A stretch of 64,000 nucleotides of DNA from Sporosarcina sp. Marseille-Q4063 (GCF_018309085.1 NZ_CP070502.1:2232001-2296000), one strand, 5' to 3'. Shown: positions 24,797-35,386, numbered from the stretch's first letter. Notes: a model not told the origin generated them from the sequence alone. Translations and numbers: made by a program.

Positions 24797-24908
24797 ATTA
24801 TAATTCATTGTCGTAAAGGTATCTATCACGAAATCTGCACTTTACGCGACTAAAAAACATAATTGAAAACACGATTACTTAGACACAATAAGTTATCTGA
24901 TTTCGAAT

Positions 24909-24947
24909 AAAAAGACTGAAAACCATTGATTGGTTTTCAGTCTTTTT
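24909..24947 (-). terminator. terminator after the GrpB gene
   Basis: AAAAAGACTGAAAACCA pairs perfectly with TGGTTTTCAGTCTTTTT around a five-base loop. It can act in both directions. Bases 24800-24900 hold nothing else recognised. Confidence 0.9.
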
Positions 24948-24951
24948 AATT

Positions 24952-25476
24952 TCAATCTTTTAATACACCTAAAATAAATCGCTCTTTATAATTCGTATAA
25001 TCATCCATATCCCCAGTTTCATTCTGAATATAATTCGCTTTTAATTCTTCATATTCTTTTCTTAATGCCTGTGACGAATTAAGTTTGTCGCGGAATAATA
25101 TCAAGTCATTCCACTTTTCACCTCTATAATCCACCATATGAATAATATGAGTTTTGACATCAAATGTTTCATTATTATCAAATTTAGCCAAAACAATTTC
25201 ATCCTCTAACACTACACGAAGACGATAAAAGCTGATCTCTTGTAGACTTCTAAAAATATGAGATGGAACATTATTTACATCATCTACGCCAACAGCAAAA
25301 TCAATCATCGGTTTTGCTTTAATCCCTTTGATGGATGTGCTGCCGATATGTTCAATGCGGTTGATGTCTATGCTAGTTGCTTCATGGATTTCTTTTTGCG
25401 TTTTTAAGAATTCCTCTTTCCAACCTTCTTGCGGTTCAACTAATTTAATTTCCCCTCTGTTCAATCCTAAGATCAC
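24952..25476 (-). CDS. GrpB family protein (UPF0157, nucleotidyltransferase-like)
   Basis: A 174-residue GrpB/UPF0157 protein: IEHIGSTSIKGIKAKPMIDFAVGV near residue 42 is the family's nucleotidyltransferase-like GS and acidic segment, followed by THIIHMV near 110 and LILFRDKL. The family has the fold of minimal nucleotidyltransferases, but the biological substrate is unknown. GTG start at 25476 with GGGGGAG eight bases upstream. Confidence 0.88.
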   Translation of the reverse strand: MILGLNRGEIKLVEPQEGWKEEFLKTQKEIHEATSIDINRIEHIGSTSIKGIKAKPMIDFAVGVDDVNNVPSHIFRSLQEISFYRLRVVLEDEIVLAKFDNNETFDVKTHIIHMVDYRGEKWNDLILFRDKLNSSQALRKEYEELKANYIQNETGDMDDYTNYKERFILGVLKD

Positions 25477-25535
25477 TTTACCGACTCCCCCTATTTCCTT
25501 GTCTTTTTTTGTCGATTTCCCGGGAAATGCGCTAG

Positions 25536-26846
25536 TTATTTTCCGCCCATCTCATAATACAGGTCCATTTCGGTCTGTGGAACCATGCCGCCGCCTGTTG
25601 CCCAAACGATATGTGTTGCATTCGGTGAATTTGCATCTTCACTATTTCCCCGAATCGTATTTATAGGTCCAATCATCCCTGCCAGTGCAGAAGGCTCGAG
25701 TCGAATGCCTTCCGTATCAACAAGTGTTTTCAAGAGTTTGAAAAGTTCTTCATCTTGAATGGTATAAATTGCCGATAATAATGGCTCCATAGTTTTCCCT
25801 GCATGGTGAGAAGGCCTGCCTACCGCAAGACCGTCCGCCGCCGTCAAATTACTGAGGCCGAAGTCTTGAACGGAAACTTTTTCGTGCAGCCTTGTCATCA
25901 TTCCAAGCAGGACAGACGGCGAGTGCGTTGGTTCCGCGAAGAAACAATGCACATTGTCGCCGAAGATGAGTTTCAACCCGAACGCCACACCACCCGGGCT
26001 TCCGCCCACTCCGCAAGGCAAGTAAACAAAAAGCGGGTTCTTCTCATCGACGATTGTTCCGCGTTCTTTCAATTGAGAAGCAATCCGCTCGCCCGCAACC
26101 GCATAGCCGAAAAATAAATCATAAGAGTTTTCATCATCGATAAAATAGCAAGTCGGATCCTCTTCTGCTAGTCGACGTCCTTCGTTTATCGCTACACTAA
26201 AATCATAAGGATATTCGACAACAATGACGCCTTTTTCCCGTAGAAGATTCTTCTTCCACTGTTTTGCATCTGCCGACATATGAACCGTCACGTGGAATCC
26301 AAGTTTCGCGCTCATAATTCCGATGCTGAGTCCAAGATTTCCCGTGGAACCGACGGCGATTTTATGTTTTGCAAATAAGTCTTTGAATTCCTGCCCCGCC
26401 ATTTTCGCGTAGTCATCTTCTTTTGTTAGCAACCCGTGTTCTAACGCAAGCGTTTCTGCATGCTTAAGCACTTCATATATTCCGCCGCGTGATTTAATGG
26501 AACCTGATATCGGCATTGCGTTATCTTGTTTTAACAGAAGTTCGCCAGGAATCTTAACCCCGTAGTTCTGTTCAAGTTCTTTTTTCATAGTTGGTATAGC
26601 AGTCAATGGAGATTCAAGAATTCCATTCGAATCCTGAGTTTCAGGAAAAACAAGTTCAATATATGGCGCGAAACGTTTCAAACGTTCGGAAGCTTCTTTC
26701 ACATCCGCCGCCGTCACTGTCACCTTTGTAAGTCCTGTTTTAGTTGACTCCAGTAAGGGATTTTCCCAAAAGACTACTTCCTCGTTCATTATGTTTCCGA
26801 TTAGCGGCAACTTTTTTTGCCACATATTCGTATCTACTTCACTCAT
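25536..26846 (-). CDS. dsdA: D-serine ammonia-lyase DsdA
   Basis: A 436-residue PLP-dependent enzyme of the DsdA family. The PLP lysine is in [17 protein letters not shown] near residue 115. [11 protein letters not shown] near 168 and [13 protein letters not shown] near 280 bind the cofactor phosphate. It converts D-serine to pyruvate and ammonia, detoxifying or using D-serine. No dedicated regulator (dsdC) or transporter is adjacent. RBS AAAAGGGAGCG precedes the ATG. Confidence 0.95.
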   Translation of the reverse strand: MSEVDTNMWQKKLPLIGNIMNEEVVFWENPLLESTKTGLTKVTVTAADVKEASERLKRFAPYIELVFPETQDSNGILESPLTAIPTMKKELEQNYGVKIPGELLLKQDNAMPISGSIKSRGGIYEVLKHAETLALEHGLLTKEDDYAKMAGQEFKDLFAKHKIAVGSTGNLGLSIGIMSAKLGFHVTVHMSADAKQWKKNLLREKGVIVVEYPYDFSVAINEGRRLAEEDPTCYFIDDENSYDLFFGYAVAGERIASQLKERGTIVDEKNPLFVYLPCGVGGSPGGVAFGLKLIFGDNVHCFFAEPTHSPSVLLGMMTRLHEKVSVQDFGLSNLTAADGLAVGRPSHHAGKTMEPLLSAIYTIQDEELFKLLKTLVDTEGIRLEPSALAGMIGPINTIRGNSEDANSPNATHIVWATGGGMVPQTEMDLYYEMGGK

Positions 26847-26920
26847 GGTCTCGCTCCCTTTTCAGAATGATCTATGATTAGTATACCATTCTGGGCGATT
26901 TGCAATCCTGTCCCAACCTT

Positions 26921-27811
26921 TTATTGATTCACAACAAATTGAGCAATCAGTTCTTCGGTCAGTTGAAATTTAGGATTTGTCTTATCATTTCCGTCTGCTT
27001 CAACGTCCATCACAACAGATATAATGCGCCGCCCGTCGAAAACTCCCGTGCTCGTGAAGCAAGGTCCCGCCATTTCTGTATAACCCGTCTTCATGCCGTC
27101 TATTTCTCCCACAGCCATCGGCATGCCCGGCAACATTGAATTCGTGCTCCAAAGCTGATGACCATCGGTTGTTGTGAAGTTCGTTATTTTCGTGAAATCA
27201 AGCACTTCAGGATATTTGGCAATTAATTGCTGTGCGATTATCGAAACGTCTTTCGCAGAAGAAAGATTCGTTTCATCCTTACTTTTTCCAACATAGTCTC
27301 CGTCCAGCCCGCTCGCGTTATAGAAAATTGTTTTCTTTAGCTTAAAAGCCTTAGCTTGCTTATTCATAAGGTCAACAAAAGCCTCTTCAGATCCACTCAC
27401 CATTTCCGCAAGCGCAATTGCCGCGTCATTCGCAGAAGTTACGGTCATCGCCGTGAAAAGCTCTTTCACAGTATATGTACGATTATTCGACATGCCCAAT
27501 CTAACAACAGCCGATTCACTAGTCATTTCGCGAACATACTCACTCGGACTATATTCACTATTCCAAGACAATGAACCATTCTGAATAGAATTCAACACCA
27601 AGTATTGCGTCATCATTTTAGACATGCTCGCAATAGGCAATGATTCAGTACTATTTTCCTCGTACAAAACCTTCCCCGTCTCCGCGTCGATTAAAATAAT
27701 CGCCTTAGCCTTCACACCAAAATCATGGGGATCAGTTGTAGGAATATCATTTTTAAAAGCCAGCGTAAAGCCAATAATTAGTATGAGTACAATAAATAGA
27801 AACTTCTTCAT
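26921..27811 (-). CDS. D-alanyl-D-alanine carboxypeptidase (PBP5-like, DacF type)
   Basis: A 296-residue secreted or membrane-anchored serine peptidase. An N-terminal hydrophobic segment (FLFIVLILIIGFTLAF) is followed by the penicillin-binding triad SMSK near residue 63, SAN near 126 and KTG near 243 (GMKTGYTEMAG). It trims the terminal D-Ala from peptidoglycan stems. It is shorter than vegetative PBP5 and lacks the usual C-terminal beta domain and amphipathic anchor, so it probably stays attached by the uncleaved N-terminal helix. Confidence 0.9.
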   Translation of the reverse strand: MKKFLFIVLILIIGFTLAFKNDIPTTDPHDFGVKAKAIILIDAETGKVLYEENSTESLPIASMSKMMTQYLVLNSIQNGSLSWNSEYSPSEYVREMTSESAVVRLGMSNNRTYTVKELFTAMTVTSANDAAIALAEMVSGSEEAFVDLMNKQAKAFKLKKTIFYNASGLDGDYVGKSKDETNLSSAKDVSIIAQQLIAKYPEVLDFTKITNFTTTDGHQLWSTNSMLPGMPMAVGEIDGMKTGYTEMAGPCFTSTGVFDGRRIISVVMDVEADGNDKTNPKFQLTEELIAQFVVNQ

Positions 27812-27946
27812 GTAAACACGCCTTTTCGATTATTCGTTATCTTTATCTTAGCCACTGAAACTGAAGAATCTCACAGTTAATTCATGAAGAATTCCTTAAG
27901 ATTTGCAAATTTATTTATATAAACCCGCATATAGTGAACATAGTTG

Positions 27947-28200
27947 ATTGGAGTGGAGGGCGGCGACTCCAGCGGAATCAGCGAGAAAGTCGAGACCCTG
28001 GACTGAGCGTAGCGAGGGAAGCGGCTCGGCGCTCGCCCGCAGGAAAATGATAAAAGTTGAAGGAGGCGGTTAGATGCGACAAGCATAAGACGAATTAACG
28101 GAGTGGCGTTTTTTTGCCACGCAGTTAATTTGGCTTATCACTCGAGCATCTGCCTCCAGAGACTAGATAAGCGCCGCCCGCAACGGAAATCAACGGCTTC
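27947..28200. repeat. composite interspersed repeat with long imperfect hairpin
   Basis: A GC-rich block with phrases such as GGAGGGCGGCGACTCCAGCGG and GCTCGCCCGCAGGAAA (27954-28046) resembles the non-coding interspersed repeats seen in many Bacillaceae genomes. It is followed by a 96-base hairpin: GGAGGC (28062) with GCCTCC (28152), AGATGC with GCATCT, ATAAG with CTTAT, GAATTAAC with GTTAATTT, and GTGGC with GCCAC around a T-rich loop. A second GCGCCGCCCGCAACGG phrase follows. No protein is coded. It may be a structured RNA or a MITE-like element. Confidence 0.6.
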
Positions 28201-28209
28201 AGCCATAAG

Positions 28210-28371
28210 CTATCTCAAAAATAACCAAATCAAAATCAATATAACCCCAAAACCCAACCATAAAGAAGACAACATTCGCTCGCGTTTCTTCTTATCCTCC
28301 ATACCACGTGTCAAATACCGGATAATTAATTCAGCCACAACCGCAATCATAATAATTATTATCCAATTCAT
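28210..28371 (-). CDS. 53-residue small membrane protein
   Basis: A short open frame with two hydrophobic segments (NWIIIIMIAVVAELIIRYL and LWLGFGVILILIWLFL) around a basic loop (TRGMEDKKKRERM). ATG at 28371 lies eight bases after AGGGGG; an ATG at 28377 is too close to it. No family is recognised. It is read away from the PhoD-like gene. Confidence 0.65.
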   Translation of the reverse strand: MNWIIIIMIAVVAELIIRYLTRGMEDKKKRERMLSSLWLGFGVILILIWLFLR

Positions 28372-28478
28372 ATTCATTCCCCCTATTAATAACCAATTTT
28401 AACATATCCCTTTGCACACACCACCGTCATCCAATCCGAATACACTACTGTAATAAGTTAATAATGGTGGTGAATTCG

Positions 28479-30500
28479 ATGGAATTAGCAACAATTCTAG
28501 CTGGGCCAATATTACGAAGAGTTGACACGAACTCGGTCACGATTTGGATCGCGACCAGTCGACCCTTCGATATTGATGCAGCAATTTATATGATAAACGA
28601 GCGGCTTTCATTGCCCGTACAAACAAATACGACTTCAATTCGCGCAGGGAAAAACTTATTCCTTCACCTTGTTGAAATTAACGGTTTTTTCCCCATGGAC
28701 ACTTTACTCGGCTACAATCTGTATTTCCATGACGGGGAAGACGCCTACGACTTAACGAGCCTCGGTTTAATTTCCGACAACGAGGAACTGTCCATCGCCT
28801 ATGACGATATCCCTTACCCATCCTTTCACATTCCCGCGAACACCACCTCGAACTTCCTTTATGCATCTTGTCGAAAATTTCACGGAAAGGGTGGTGATTC
28901 ACTTGTAGCTGGGGATAAAACGATTTGCAACGCACCCAGAAATTTGAAAAGTCGTCCGAGCTCGCTATTCTTACTCGGCGATCAAATCTATGCGGATGAC
29001 GTAGCGGATCCACTTTTCCCGGTTATTCAATCAGTTGTGGAATGCCTCGCATTTAAAGATGAAAATTTAGCGCAAGTAGAACCTCGTCTCGCTGGATATC
29101 CTTTTAATAAATTAATCCAGAAAATTAACGGCCGCCAATTCAGCATGGAACAATTTTGTCAATTCACATCAGCTAGTATGAGTAATCACTTAATGACGTT
29201 TGGTGAATATGCTGCGATGTATCTATTGTCATGGGGACCGGCGTTATGGGAAACAGCATATATTCCAACATTCGAGGAAGTCGTGGAAAAGGGACATTAC
29301 CATTTTATCTTCCCGAATGATAAAACCGAAATTGTAAAATGCGAGAAAAGCTATAATCGGCAAACGGAAGACCTTCTTCAAACCATCGGAAATCTGCACC
29401 AGGTTCGCAGACTACTAGCAAACGTGCCGACGTACATGATTTTCGATGACCATGATGTAACGGACGATTGGAATGTGTCTCAAAAATGGCAGGAAAATGT
29501 TTCGCGGTCACCTTTAGGCAAACACGTTATTGCAAACGGATTATGTGCATATTGGGCTTTTCAAGGCTGGGGCAATGAGCCACAACGGTTCGAGGAGGCG
29601 TTCCTACAGTCGATGGAAGATCATTTAGACAGGTTCGTTGCCGGCACACCCGCCTATGAAGAATGGACCCGACGGCTTTGGACATTCACGCATTGGCATT
29701 TTGTCGCGCCGACTAAACCCGCTGCGCTATTTCTAGATACGCGGACAAAGCGTTCCTTTGACGACGCGCCGCAATCCGTGAAAGTCGGTTGGATGTTCAA
29801 AGAAAATGTTCAGGCGCCTAGATTGATTGGTCCTAAAGGATGGCAAAGGATAGCCAGGACACTTTCGTTTTCCGGTTGGAAAAAGAGAGACCCTTTAATC
29901 ATTATTTCCCCAACGCCGTTGTACGGCATGGGTTTGATAGAATCAGTGCTTCATTCTTATGTCTATCCGCTCCGAGCCATTGGAATACCCGTTCACGAAA
30001 TGCTCGATTTTGAAGCTTGGAAATATAACGGAAATGGGTTCAGCGATTTTATTCGCTTTATTTTTAAATGGCAGCCTTCCAAGTGCATCATTTTGTCTGG
30101 GGAAGTCCATTATGCTTCCGCTGTAAAGTCTCGCGTCGAATCCAAAAGAGGGCGGACGACGGAAATTATCCAGTTCACAAGCAGTCCATCAAATAATATG
30201 AGTTTTACCGGCGTATGGGGTTTTCTGATGAAGTCTGCGCTTTGGTGGAATACGCAAAAACGTAAAAGGAAATACATTTCACGACACTGTGATGACTCGT
30301 TCACCATTTTAAACGAACGCTATAATGGAGGTAGTCGTCCGGAATGGCAAGAGGAACTCCATTATTTAAAAACAAATAAAGGATCCATTGTCGAGACGAA
30401 AAACAATATCGGGCTTTTATCAATCGGTAAGGGAACGATTGAAAATTCACTGCTTCAGATAAAAGGCGAACAAGTAAAGGCTTCAAAATATAAAAGTTAA
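28479..30500 (+). CDS. PhoD-like phosphatase / metallophosphoesterase
   Basis: A 673-residue alkaline-phosphatase-D-like protein. The metal sites appear in order: ASCRKFHGKG near residue 126, FLLGDQIYADD near 165, MIFDDHDVTDDWN near 322 and LSGEVHYAS near 540. These coordinate the Fe/Ca-type centre of PhoD relatives. There is no obvious Tat signal, unlike secreted PhoD, so it is probably cytoplasmic with an unknown phosphoester substrate. The first 15 bases of the longest frame are the ribosome site GGTGGTG, so ATG at 28479 is used. Confidence 0.85.
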   Translation: MELATILAGPILRRVDTNSVTIWIATSRPFDIDAAIYMINERLSLPVQTNTTSIRAGKNLFLHLVEINGFFPMDTLLGYNLYFHDGEDAYDLTSLGLISDNEELSIAYDDIPYPSFHIPANTTSNFLYASCRKFHGKGGDSLVAGDKTICNAPRNLKSRPSSLFLLGDQIYADDVADPLFPVIQSVVECLAFKDENLAQVEPRLAGYPFNKLIQKINGRQFSMEQFCQFTSASMSNHLMTFGEYAAMYLLSWGPALWETAYIPTFEEVVEKGHYHFIFPNDKTEIVKCEKSYNRQTEDLLQTIGNLHQVRRLLANVPTYMIFDDHDVTDDWNVSQKWQENVSRSPLGKHVIANGLCAYWAFQGWGNEPQRFEEAFLQSMEDHLDRFVAGTPAYEEWTRRLWTFTHWHFVAPTKPAALFLDTRTKRSFDDAPQSVKVGWMFKENVQAPRLIGPKGWQRIARTLSFSGWKKRDPLIIISPTPLYGMGLIESVLHSYVYPLRAIGIPVHEMLDFEAWKYNGNGFSDFIRFIFKWQPSKCIILSGEVHYASAVKSRVESKRGRTTEIIQFTSSPSNNMSFTGVWGFLMKSALWWNTQKRKRKYISRHCDDSFTILNERYNGGSRPEWQEELHYLKTNKGSIVETKNNIGLLSIGKGTIENSLLQIKGEQVKASKYKS

Positions 30501-30502
30501 TT

Positions 30503-30533
30503 AAAACTCCGCCAGATAATCGGCGGAGTTTTT
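30503..30533. terminator. bidirectional terminator between phosphatase gene and kynA
   Basis: AAAACTCCGCC pairs with GGCGGAGTTTTT around AGATAATC. It serves the convergent genes on both sides. Confidence 0.9.
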
Positions 30534-30536
30534 CAC

Positions 30537-31355
30537 TTATAGATTTGTCCTTACACCCCAAAGTTCCGGGAAAAACTGATGATCAAGGACAGACTTCAAG
30601 TAGCTTACGCCCGCTGAACCGCCAGTCCCTTTTTTAAAGCCAATAATCCTTTCGACCGTTTTCATATGACGGAAACGCCATTGTTGATGGCTATCTTCAA
30701 TATCGACCAACTTTTCAGCGAGTTGATATAAATCCCAGTGACTCTCTACATTTCGGTACACTTCCAACCAAGCTTCCGCGACAGATTGGTCCCCCTTGTA
30801 CGTGATGGAGAAATCTCGGTTCAATAATTCCGGGTTAATGGAAAATCCAGCTTTTGCAAGCGCACGAATCGATACATCATAAATACTCGGCGCTTTAAAG
30901 GCTGCTTCCAGTTCTCCAGCAAGTTCAGGGTCTTTCTCATAGATTTTCAAAATATGCGGTTGTTTATAACCGAGCGCAAACTCGATAAGCCTGTTTTGGT
31001 ATGATTGAAAACCTGATGCGCGGCCTAAACTATCTCGAAACTCCATGTATTCTGCCGGCGTCAACGTTGCCAGCACATCCCAAGCTTGAATGATTTGCGT
31101 TTGAATGCGTGAGACCCGTGCAAGCATTTTAAACGCTTCTGGCAACTCATCCTTTTCGATTAATTCGACGGCAGAATTTAGTTCGTGCAAAATTAGTTTC
31201 ATCCAAAGCTCGCTCACTTGGTGAATGACGATAAATAACATTTCATCGTGATGTCCTGAAAGTCGCGTCTGGCTAGACAACACTTTGTCGAGATTTAAAT
31301 ATTCGCCGTATGTCATCTGTTCTTTAAAATCTGTGTAAATCCCTTTGTCATCCAT
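30537..31355 (-). CDS. kynA: tryptophan 2,3-dioxygenase KynA
   Basis: A 272-residue haem dioxygenase that opens the indole ring of L-tryptophan to N-formylkynurenine. Marks are the [23 protein letters not shown] region near residue 34 with the active-site histidine, [15 protein letters not shown] near 112 and the haem-ligand region [21 protein letters not shown] near 228. The ATG overlaps the end of kynB by eight bases; AAGGAG is the ribosome site. It is the last gene of kynUBA. Confidence 0.96.
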   Translation of the reverse strand: MDDKGIYTDFKEQMTYGEYLNLDKVLSSQTRLSGHHDEMLFIVIHQVSELWMKLILHELNSAVELIEKDELPEAFKMLARVSRIQTQIIQAWDVLATLTPAEYMEFRDSLGRASGFQSYQNRLIEFALGYKQPHILKIYEKDPELAGELEAAFKAPSIYDVSIRALAKAGFSINPELLNRDFSITYKGDQSVAEAWLEVYRNVESHWDLYQLAEKLVDIEDSHQQWRFRHMKTVERIIGFKKGTGGSAGVSYLKSVLDHQFFPELWGVRTNL

Positions 31356-31995
31356 TTTTCCGCACTCCTTCGATGGGTCTTATCACTGCACGAACTGGGC
31401 TACCGTCAGCATCCGCTAAAGGAAGAGGCAGCGCAATTAATTCGTAATCGCCAGGTTCGACAGATTCAAGAAAGATATTTTCCAAAATCATCACGCCATT
31501 ATTGTTCAGCGAATGATGCGCATCCAGTGATTTACTCGTTTCCGGGTCAACCGACGGCGTATCAACACCGATGAGACGGACTCTGCGCTCTTTTAATAAT
31601 GGGCCAATATCCGCACGCAAATAGGTGAAGACTTCCGGAAAAACAGTAAAACTTGAGCGACTGCCCGTTTTCAATAAAATCCGCTCTGCGCCGCCGAAAT
31701 CGATACTTTCCAATTCCGCGCGACCGATGCTTTCATGTCCTGAAACGTCAATGACTCTTGCCCGGCCGATGTACAAATCAATTGGCAAATCAAGCACTTT
31801 CAAACCATCGTCATCGAAATGAAATGGTGCGTCGATATGCGTTCCCATATGCATGCTTGTCGTCATTTTTCCGATATTCACGGAACCCGTATCTGACTTC
31901 TTGAACGCAACTTCATAGGAAAATGGCGTATCCCCCGGCCATTCTGCAATCCCGTTTCGAAGCGGTTGTGATATATCAATCCATTTCTTCGTCAC
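31348..31995 (-). CDS. kynB: kynurenine formamidase KynB
   Basis: A 215-residue cyclase-family hydrolase that splits N-formylkynurenine into kynurenine and formate. The metal-binding motif [12 protein letters not shown] lies near residues 47-58, with [19 protein letters not shown] near 145 and VIRPI near the end. It overlaps kynU and kynA, giving a tightly coupled operon. Confidence 0.96.
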   Translation of the reverse strand: MTKKWIDISQPLRNGIAEWPGDTPFSYEVAFKKSDTGSVNIGKMTTSMHMGTHIDAPFHFDDDGLKVLDLPIDLYIGRARVIDVSGHESIGRAELESIDFGGAERILLKTGSRSSFTVFPEVFTYLRADIGPLLKERRVRLIGVDTPSVDPETSKSLDAHHSLNNNGVMILENIFLESVEPGDYELIALPLPLADADGSPVRAVIRPIEGVRKNG

Positions 31996-33266
31996 GCCAC
32001 AACGCCCCTTTTGTTCTCGAATTTCTCGTAGCGTTTTTCATCCATAATACTTTTCAGTTTCTGTACAGTATGCCAAACATCTTCGAATGAGTTATAAAGC
32101 GCAACCGGTGCCAGCCTCACACCATTTGGTGCACGGAAATCTGGAATAACTCCGTCCTCTTTTAAGGCACTGCAAATTCGGGCAGCTTCTTTATGTTCGA
32201 GCAAAATATGACCGCCGCGTGTTTCATCAACAGGACTTCCTATTGTAAACCCGTGCCCGTTAAGTTCTATGCGAATTAATTCCAACATATAGCTTGTCAA
32301 TTGAAGCGATTTTTCACGCACGCGCTTGATCCCGACTTCATCAAACAAATCGAGCGCGCCAATAACAGGCGCTAAACTTAGGACATGTGGTGTGCCGATT
32401 TGATAAGCACCCGCATCCAGCGCCGGATCCATTTCGTGGTCCATGTCAAATTGCGATTCTTTTTTCGAACCGAACCAACCGGCAAGTCCTGGCGCATTTT
32501 TGAAGTTTTTCTCGTGAACGAACAATCCGCCAACAGAACCCGGCCCGCCGTTCAAATGTTTATACGTGCACCAGAATGCGAAGTCCGCGCCCCAATCATG
32601 AAGCGAATGTTCAATCGCGCCGACTGAATGGCATAAATCGAAACCGATTGGAATGCCTCTTTCGTTTGCGGCAGCTGTTAACCGTTTCATATCGAGGATT
32701 TGCCCGCTTCGGTACAACACTGACGGCAGGACGATTAATGCGATGTCGTCTGTCATCGCTTCAATAATATCGTCTTCCGATAAAAATCGACCATCTCGAC
32801 TTTTCACGCGCACAAGATGTTCTTCAGGATCATACCCTTTTAACGTCAATTGACTTTTCAAAGCGTAGATATCTGAAGGGAAATTCAGTTCATCTGCGAG
32901 GATTTTGGTTTTATTGCCAGTTGGATTATAAAAAGTCGCGGCGAGTTGATGCAAATTCGTCGTTGTCGATCCCGTTGCAATCACTTCATTTTTCATGCCC
33001 CCGACGAGCGGCGTCATTTTTTCGCCGACCGATTCCGATAAGTAAAACCACGGATTATCTCCTTCCGTCCAACCATCGATGCCGAGCGTCTTCCAAGAAT
33101 TAAGCAAATCCAGCAAAGTTTTTTCGGCTCGTTTCGATAAAAGACCCAATGAGTTTCCGTCCATATAAATTGTGTTTTCTTGTAAATAAAACTCTTCTCT
33201 TAGACGGGCCAAGCCGTCTTTCTTATCGAGACCCCGTGCGTAGTCGAGCGATGGTGTCAGTTTCAA
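31992..33266 (-). CDS. kynU: kynureninase KynU
   Basis: A 424-residue PLP enzyme that cleaves kynurenine to anthranilate and alanine. Marks are [15 protein letters not shown] near residue 34, [39 protein letters not shown] region near 215-245 (PLP lysine in TYKHL) and GTPHVL near 300. The start is TTG at 33266 with GGGGG eight bases before it. The operon would degrade tryptophan to anthranilate; no nad or anthranilate genes are nearby. Confidence 0.95.
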   Translation of the reverse strand: MKLTPSLDYARGLDKKDGLARLREEFYLQENTIYMDGNSLGLLSKRAEKTLLDLLNSWKTLGIDGWTEGDNPWFYLSESVGEKMTPLVGGMKNEVIATGSTTTNLHQLAATFYNPTGNKTKILADELNFPSDIYALKSQLTLKGYDPEEHLVRVKSRDGRFLSEDDIIEAMTDDIALIVLPSVLYRSGQILDMKRLTAAANERGIPIGFDLCHSVGAIEHSLHDWGADFAFWCTYKHLNGGPGSVGGLFVHEKNFKNAPGLAGWFGSKKESQFDMDHEMDPALDAGAYQIGTPHVLSLAPVIGALDLFDEVGIKRVREKSLQLTSYMLELIRIELNGHGFTIGSPVDETRGGHILLEHKEAARICSALKEDGVIPDFRAPNGVRLAPVALYNSFEDVWHTVQKLKSIMDEKRYEKFENKRGVVA

Positions 33267-33333
33267 TTTACATACCCCCGTGAAATTTTCTATCTTGTTA
33301 AAATCATATCATTAATCGGAATGACTTGGCACA

Positions 33334-33372
33334 AAAAAATACAGACAGAAGTGTATGTTACACTTCCACCTG
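33334..33372 (-). terminator. terminator after the des-locus membrane gene
   Basis: Minus-strand GAAGTGTA-ACA-TACACTTC stem, extended by partial pairing of flanking bases, followed by TTTTTTT. It separates the desKR operon from kynU. Confidence 0.8.
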
Positions 33373-33378
33373 CATTGA

Positions 33379-33633
33379 CTAACTAGTATACCCACTTCTC
33401 CGCTTTTTAAACATTCTCAAAATTGTGCCCCCGAGTCCAATTAGCGCGCCCAAGATAACGACGATTTTTAAAACGGGATGCCAATCACGGATAATCGCGT
33501 GCAACAGGACTCCGATTAATATAGCTAACTGTGCTGGCGTATTGTATTCTTTCTTTTTCTTGAATTCAGCTAAGTAAAAGAAGACTAAAAATACACCCAA
33601 AACAACCCAACGAATAATTCCCAGAATCACCAT
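33379..33633 (-). CDS. small membrane protein downstream of desR
   Basis: An 84-residue protein with three predicted helices (VILGIIRWVVLGVFLVFFYL, TPAQLAILIGVLLHAII and LKIVVILGALIGLGGTIL) and a basic C-terminus (KKRRSGYTS). It starts 14 bases after desR with GGGGGATATGGG upstream, so it is likely in the desKR transcript. No known function; its position suggests a membrane-state link, which is inference only. Confidence 0.7.
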   Translation of the reverse strand: MVILGIIRWVVLGVFLVFFYLAEFKKKKEYNTPAQLAILIGVLLHAIIRDWHPVLKIVVILGALIGLGGTILRMFKKRRSGYTS

Positions 33634-33647
33634 CAGCCCATATCCCC

Positions 33648-34253
33648 CTATTTAAACCAACCTTTTTCTTTAAATCGAGAAATCGCTTCAATTCGATTGC
33701 CGACGCCTAATTTATCCAAAATCGTAGAGATATAATTTCGAACCGTCCCCGGTGTTAAATACAGCTCTCCTGCAATTTCTTTTGTCGTCTTTCCTTTTGA
33801 CACGAGTTGAAGCACTTGGCTTTCACGATCCGTCAAAGGGTTTTCGTTTTCATCGTCAAAAGCGATATCGACTAATTCAGGCGCATAAATCCGACGCCCA
33901 TCCATAATCGTTCGAATCGAGCTAACGAGTTCTTCAATCGGACTATCTTTCAATAAATAGCCGCGCACGCCTGCTTTTCGAGCACGTTCAAAATAACCGG
34001 ACCTTGCAAATGTAGTCAATATAACGATTTTACACGACGAACCTTGCAGAGATTCTGCCGCATCCAATCCAGTCATTACGGGCATTTCAATATCCATAAT
34101 ACAGATATCCGGCTCATGTTCGTTTACTAACTGGACAGCCTCTTCACCGTTTTTCGCCATGCCGACGACTTCCATATCATCTTCCATACTCAGTAAAGAA
34201 CCTAGTGCGCCCAACAGCATCCCCTGGTCTTCCGCTAAAACAATTCGTATCAC
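33648..34253 (-). CDS. desR: response regulator DesR
   Basis: A 201-residue NarL/LuxR-type regulator. The receiver domain carries the acidic pocket (AEDQ), the phospho-acceptor Asp54 in CIMDIEMPVMTG, and Lys in YLLKDSPIEE. The C-terminal LuxR helix-turn-helix contains LTDRESQVLQLVSKGKTTKEIAGELYL. Asp54 is the residue used by B. subtilis DesR. Phosphorylated DesR turns on the desaturase gene in the cold. It overlaps desK by four bases. Confidence 0.93.
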   Translation of the reverse strand: MIRIVLAEDQGMLLGALGSLLSMEDDMEVVGMAKNGEEAVQLVNEHEPDICIMDIEMPVMTGLDAAESLQGSSCKIVILTTFARSGYFERARKAGVRGYLLKDSPIEELVSSIRTIMDGRRIYAPELVDIAFDDENENPLTDRESQVLQLVSKGKTTKEIAGELYLTPGTVRNYISTILDKLGVGNRIEAISRFKEKGWFK

Positions 34254-35386
34254 GCCAATCCCCCCTCTGCACTTTTCTTAATAATGTCCGGAACGCGAAT
34301 CGTTAGCTTTGTTCCTGCAGTTGCTTCAATTTCCAAACTCCCGTTTACAAAATCAAGTCGTTCCCGAATGCCTTTTAAGCCGTTTCCAGGGAGATTGATC
34401 CCTTTGCCCGGAATACCGATTCCATCGTCTTCCACGCGTATCAAAAATTCATTTACTGAATGCTCGAATTCAATATGGCATTCGGCCCCGTAACTGTGTT
34501 TCACGACATTTGTCACGGCTTCTTTCAAGCACATGCTCAACACATTCTCGACTAACGGCGGGATGTCCATCTGCTCAGGATCTCCTTTTACCGTTAACGC
34601 CATTTCTGCAGCTTTGACGATTTGCCTAATGCGAATTAATTCGTCTTTTAGCTTCGTCATTCGTATATCATCCACTAGATCCCGCACTTCTTTTAACGCG
34701 GTACTTGCGGTTTGTCGAATATCCAATAGTTCTTTTTCCGCAGCCGCCGGGTTTCGTGAAATTAGTCTTCCAGCGAGATCGCTTTTTAAGCCGATCAGCG
34801 ATAATTTCTGTCCAAGCGTGTCATGTAAATCTCGCGCAATGCGTTCGCGTTCCTCAAGAATGATTAATTCTGAAATACGCTCATTCGCATGTTCCAATTG
34901 TCCTTCTAACTTTTCACGTTTGTTTCGATTGTATAAATTGAACGGCAAAAGCACCGTACCAAGAACAGAGATGAGGATGAAATGAATTTGCGGTAAAAAT
35001 AGTTCAATTTCAATAAAAAACCCAAACACAATCGCCACAATTGTAAAGGCTATATGAAGACCATACATGATAAAAAAGCCGACTGGACTTCGTATATTCC
35101 CAATGAAAAATGCCGTGAATATAGATAAGTACAAATAACCGAACAACAAAGTCATGACGACATTAATAATAATTTCAAAACTAATCCACATATAAACAAG
35201 TCCGCTTTTCGACTTGTATGAAAAACGATAAGATAGGAAGAATAATAGCAATAATGATATGCCGATTGCAATTTCATAGCCGGATGATGACCTGAATATG
35301 AAAAAGAACGGTAAAAAACAAAATACAGCCCATGCATAAATACTAAGCCATGGACTTTTCGGAAAAATACTGTACCAACTTTTCAT
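34250..35386 (-). CDS. desK: membrane thermosensor histidine kinase DesK
   Basis: A sensor kinase with four to five membrane helices in the first 150 residues, a linker coiled coil, the HisKA_3 motif ERIARDLHDTLGQKLSLIG and an HATPase domain (VEDDGIGIPGKG, GNGLKGIRERL). If translation starts at ATG 35386, the phospho-accepting histidine is residue 188, exactly as in B. subtilis DesK. For this reason I prefer it over the GTG three codons earlier. It senses membrane thickness and order on cooling and phosphorylates DesR. Confidence 0.92.
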   Translation of the reverse strand: MKSWYSIFPKSPWLSIYAWAVFCFLPFFFIFRSSSGYEIAIGISLLLLFFLSYRFSYKSKSGLVYMWISFEIIINVVMTLLFGYLYLSIFTAFFIGNIRSPVGFFIMYGLHIAFTIVAIVFGFFIEIELFLPQIHFILISVLGTVLLPFNLYNRNKREKLEGQLEHANERISELIILEERERIARDLHDTLGQKLSLIGLKSDLAGRLISRNPAAAEKELLDIRQTASTALKEVRDLVDDIRMTKLKDELIRIRQIVKAAEMALTVKGDPEQMDIPPLVENVLSMCLKEAVTNVVKHSYGAECHIEFEHSVNEFLIRVEDDGIGIPGKGINLPGNGLKGIRERLDFVNGSLEIEATAGTKLTIRVPDIIKKSAEGGLA

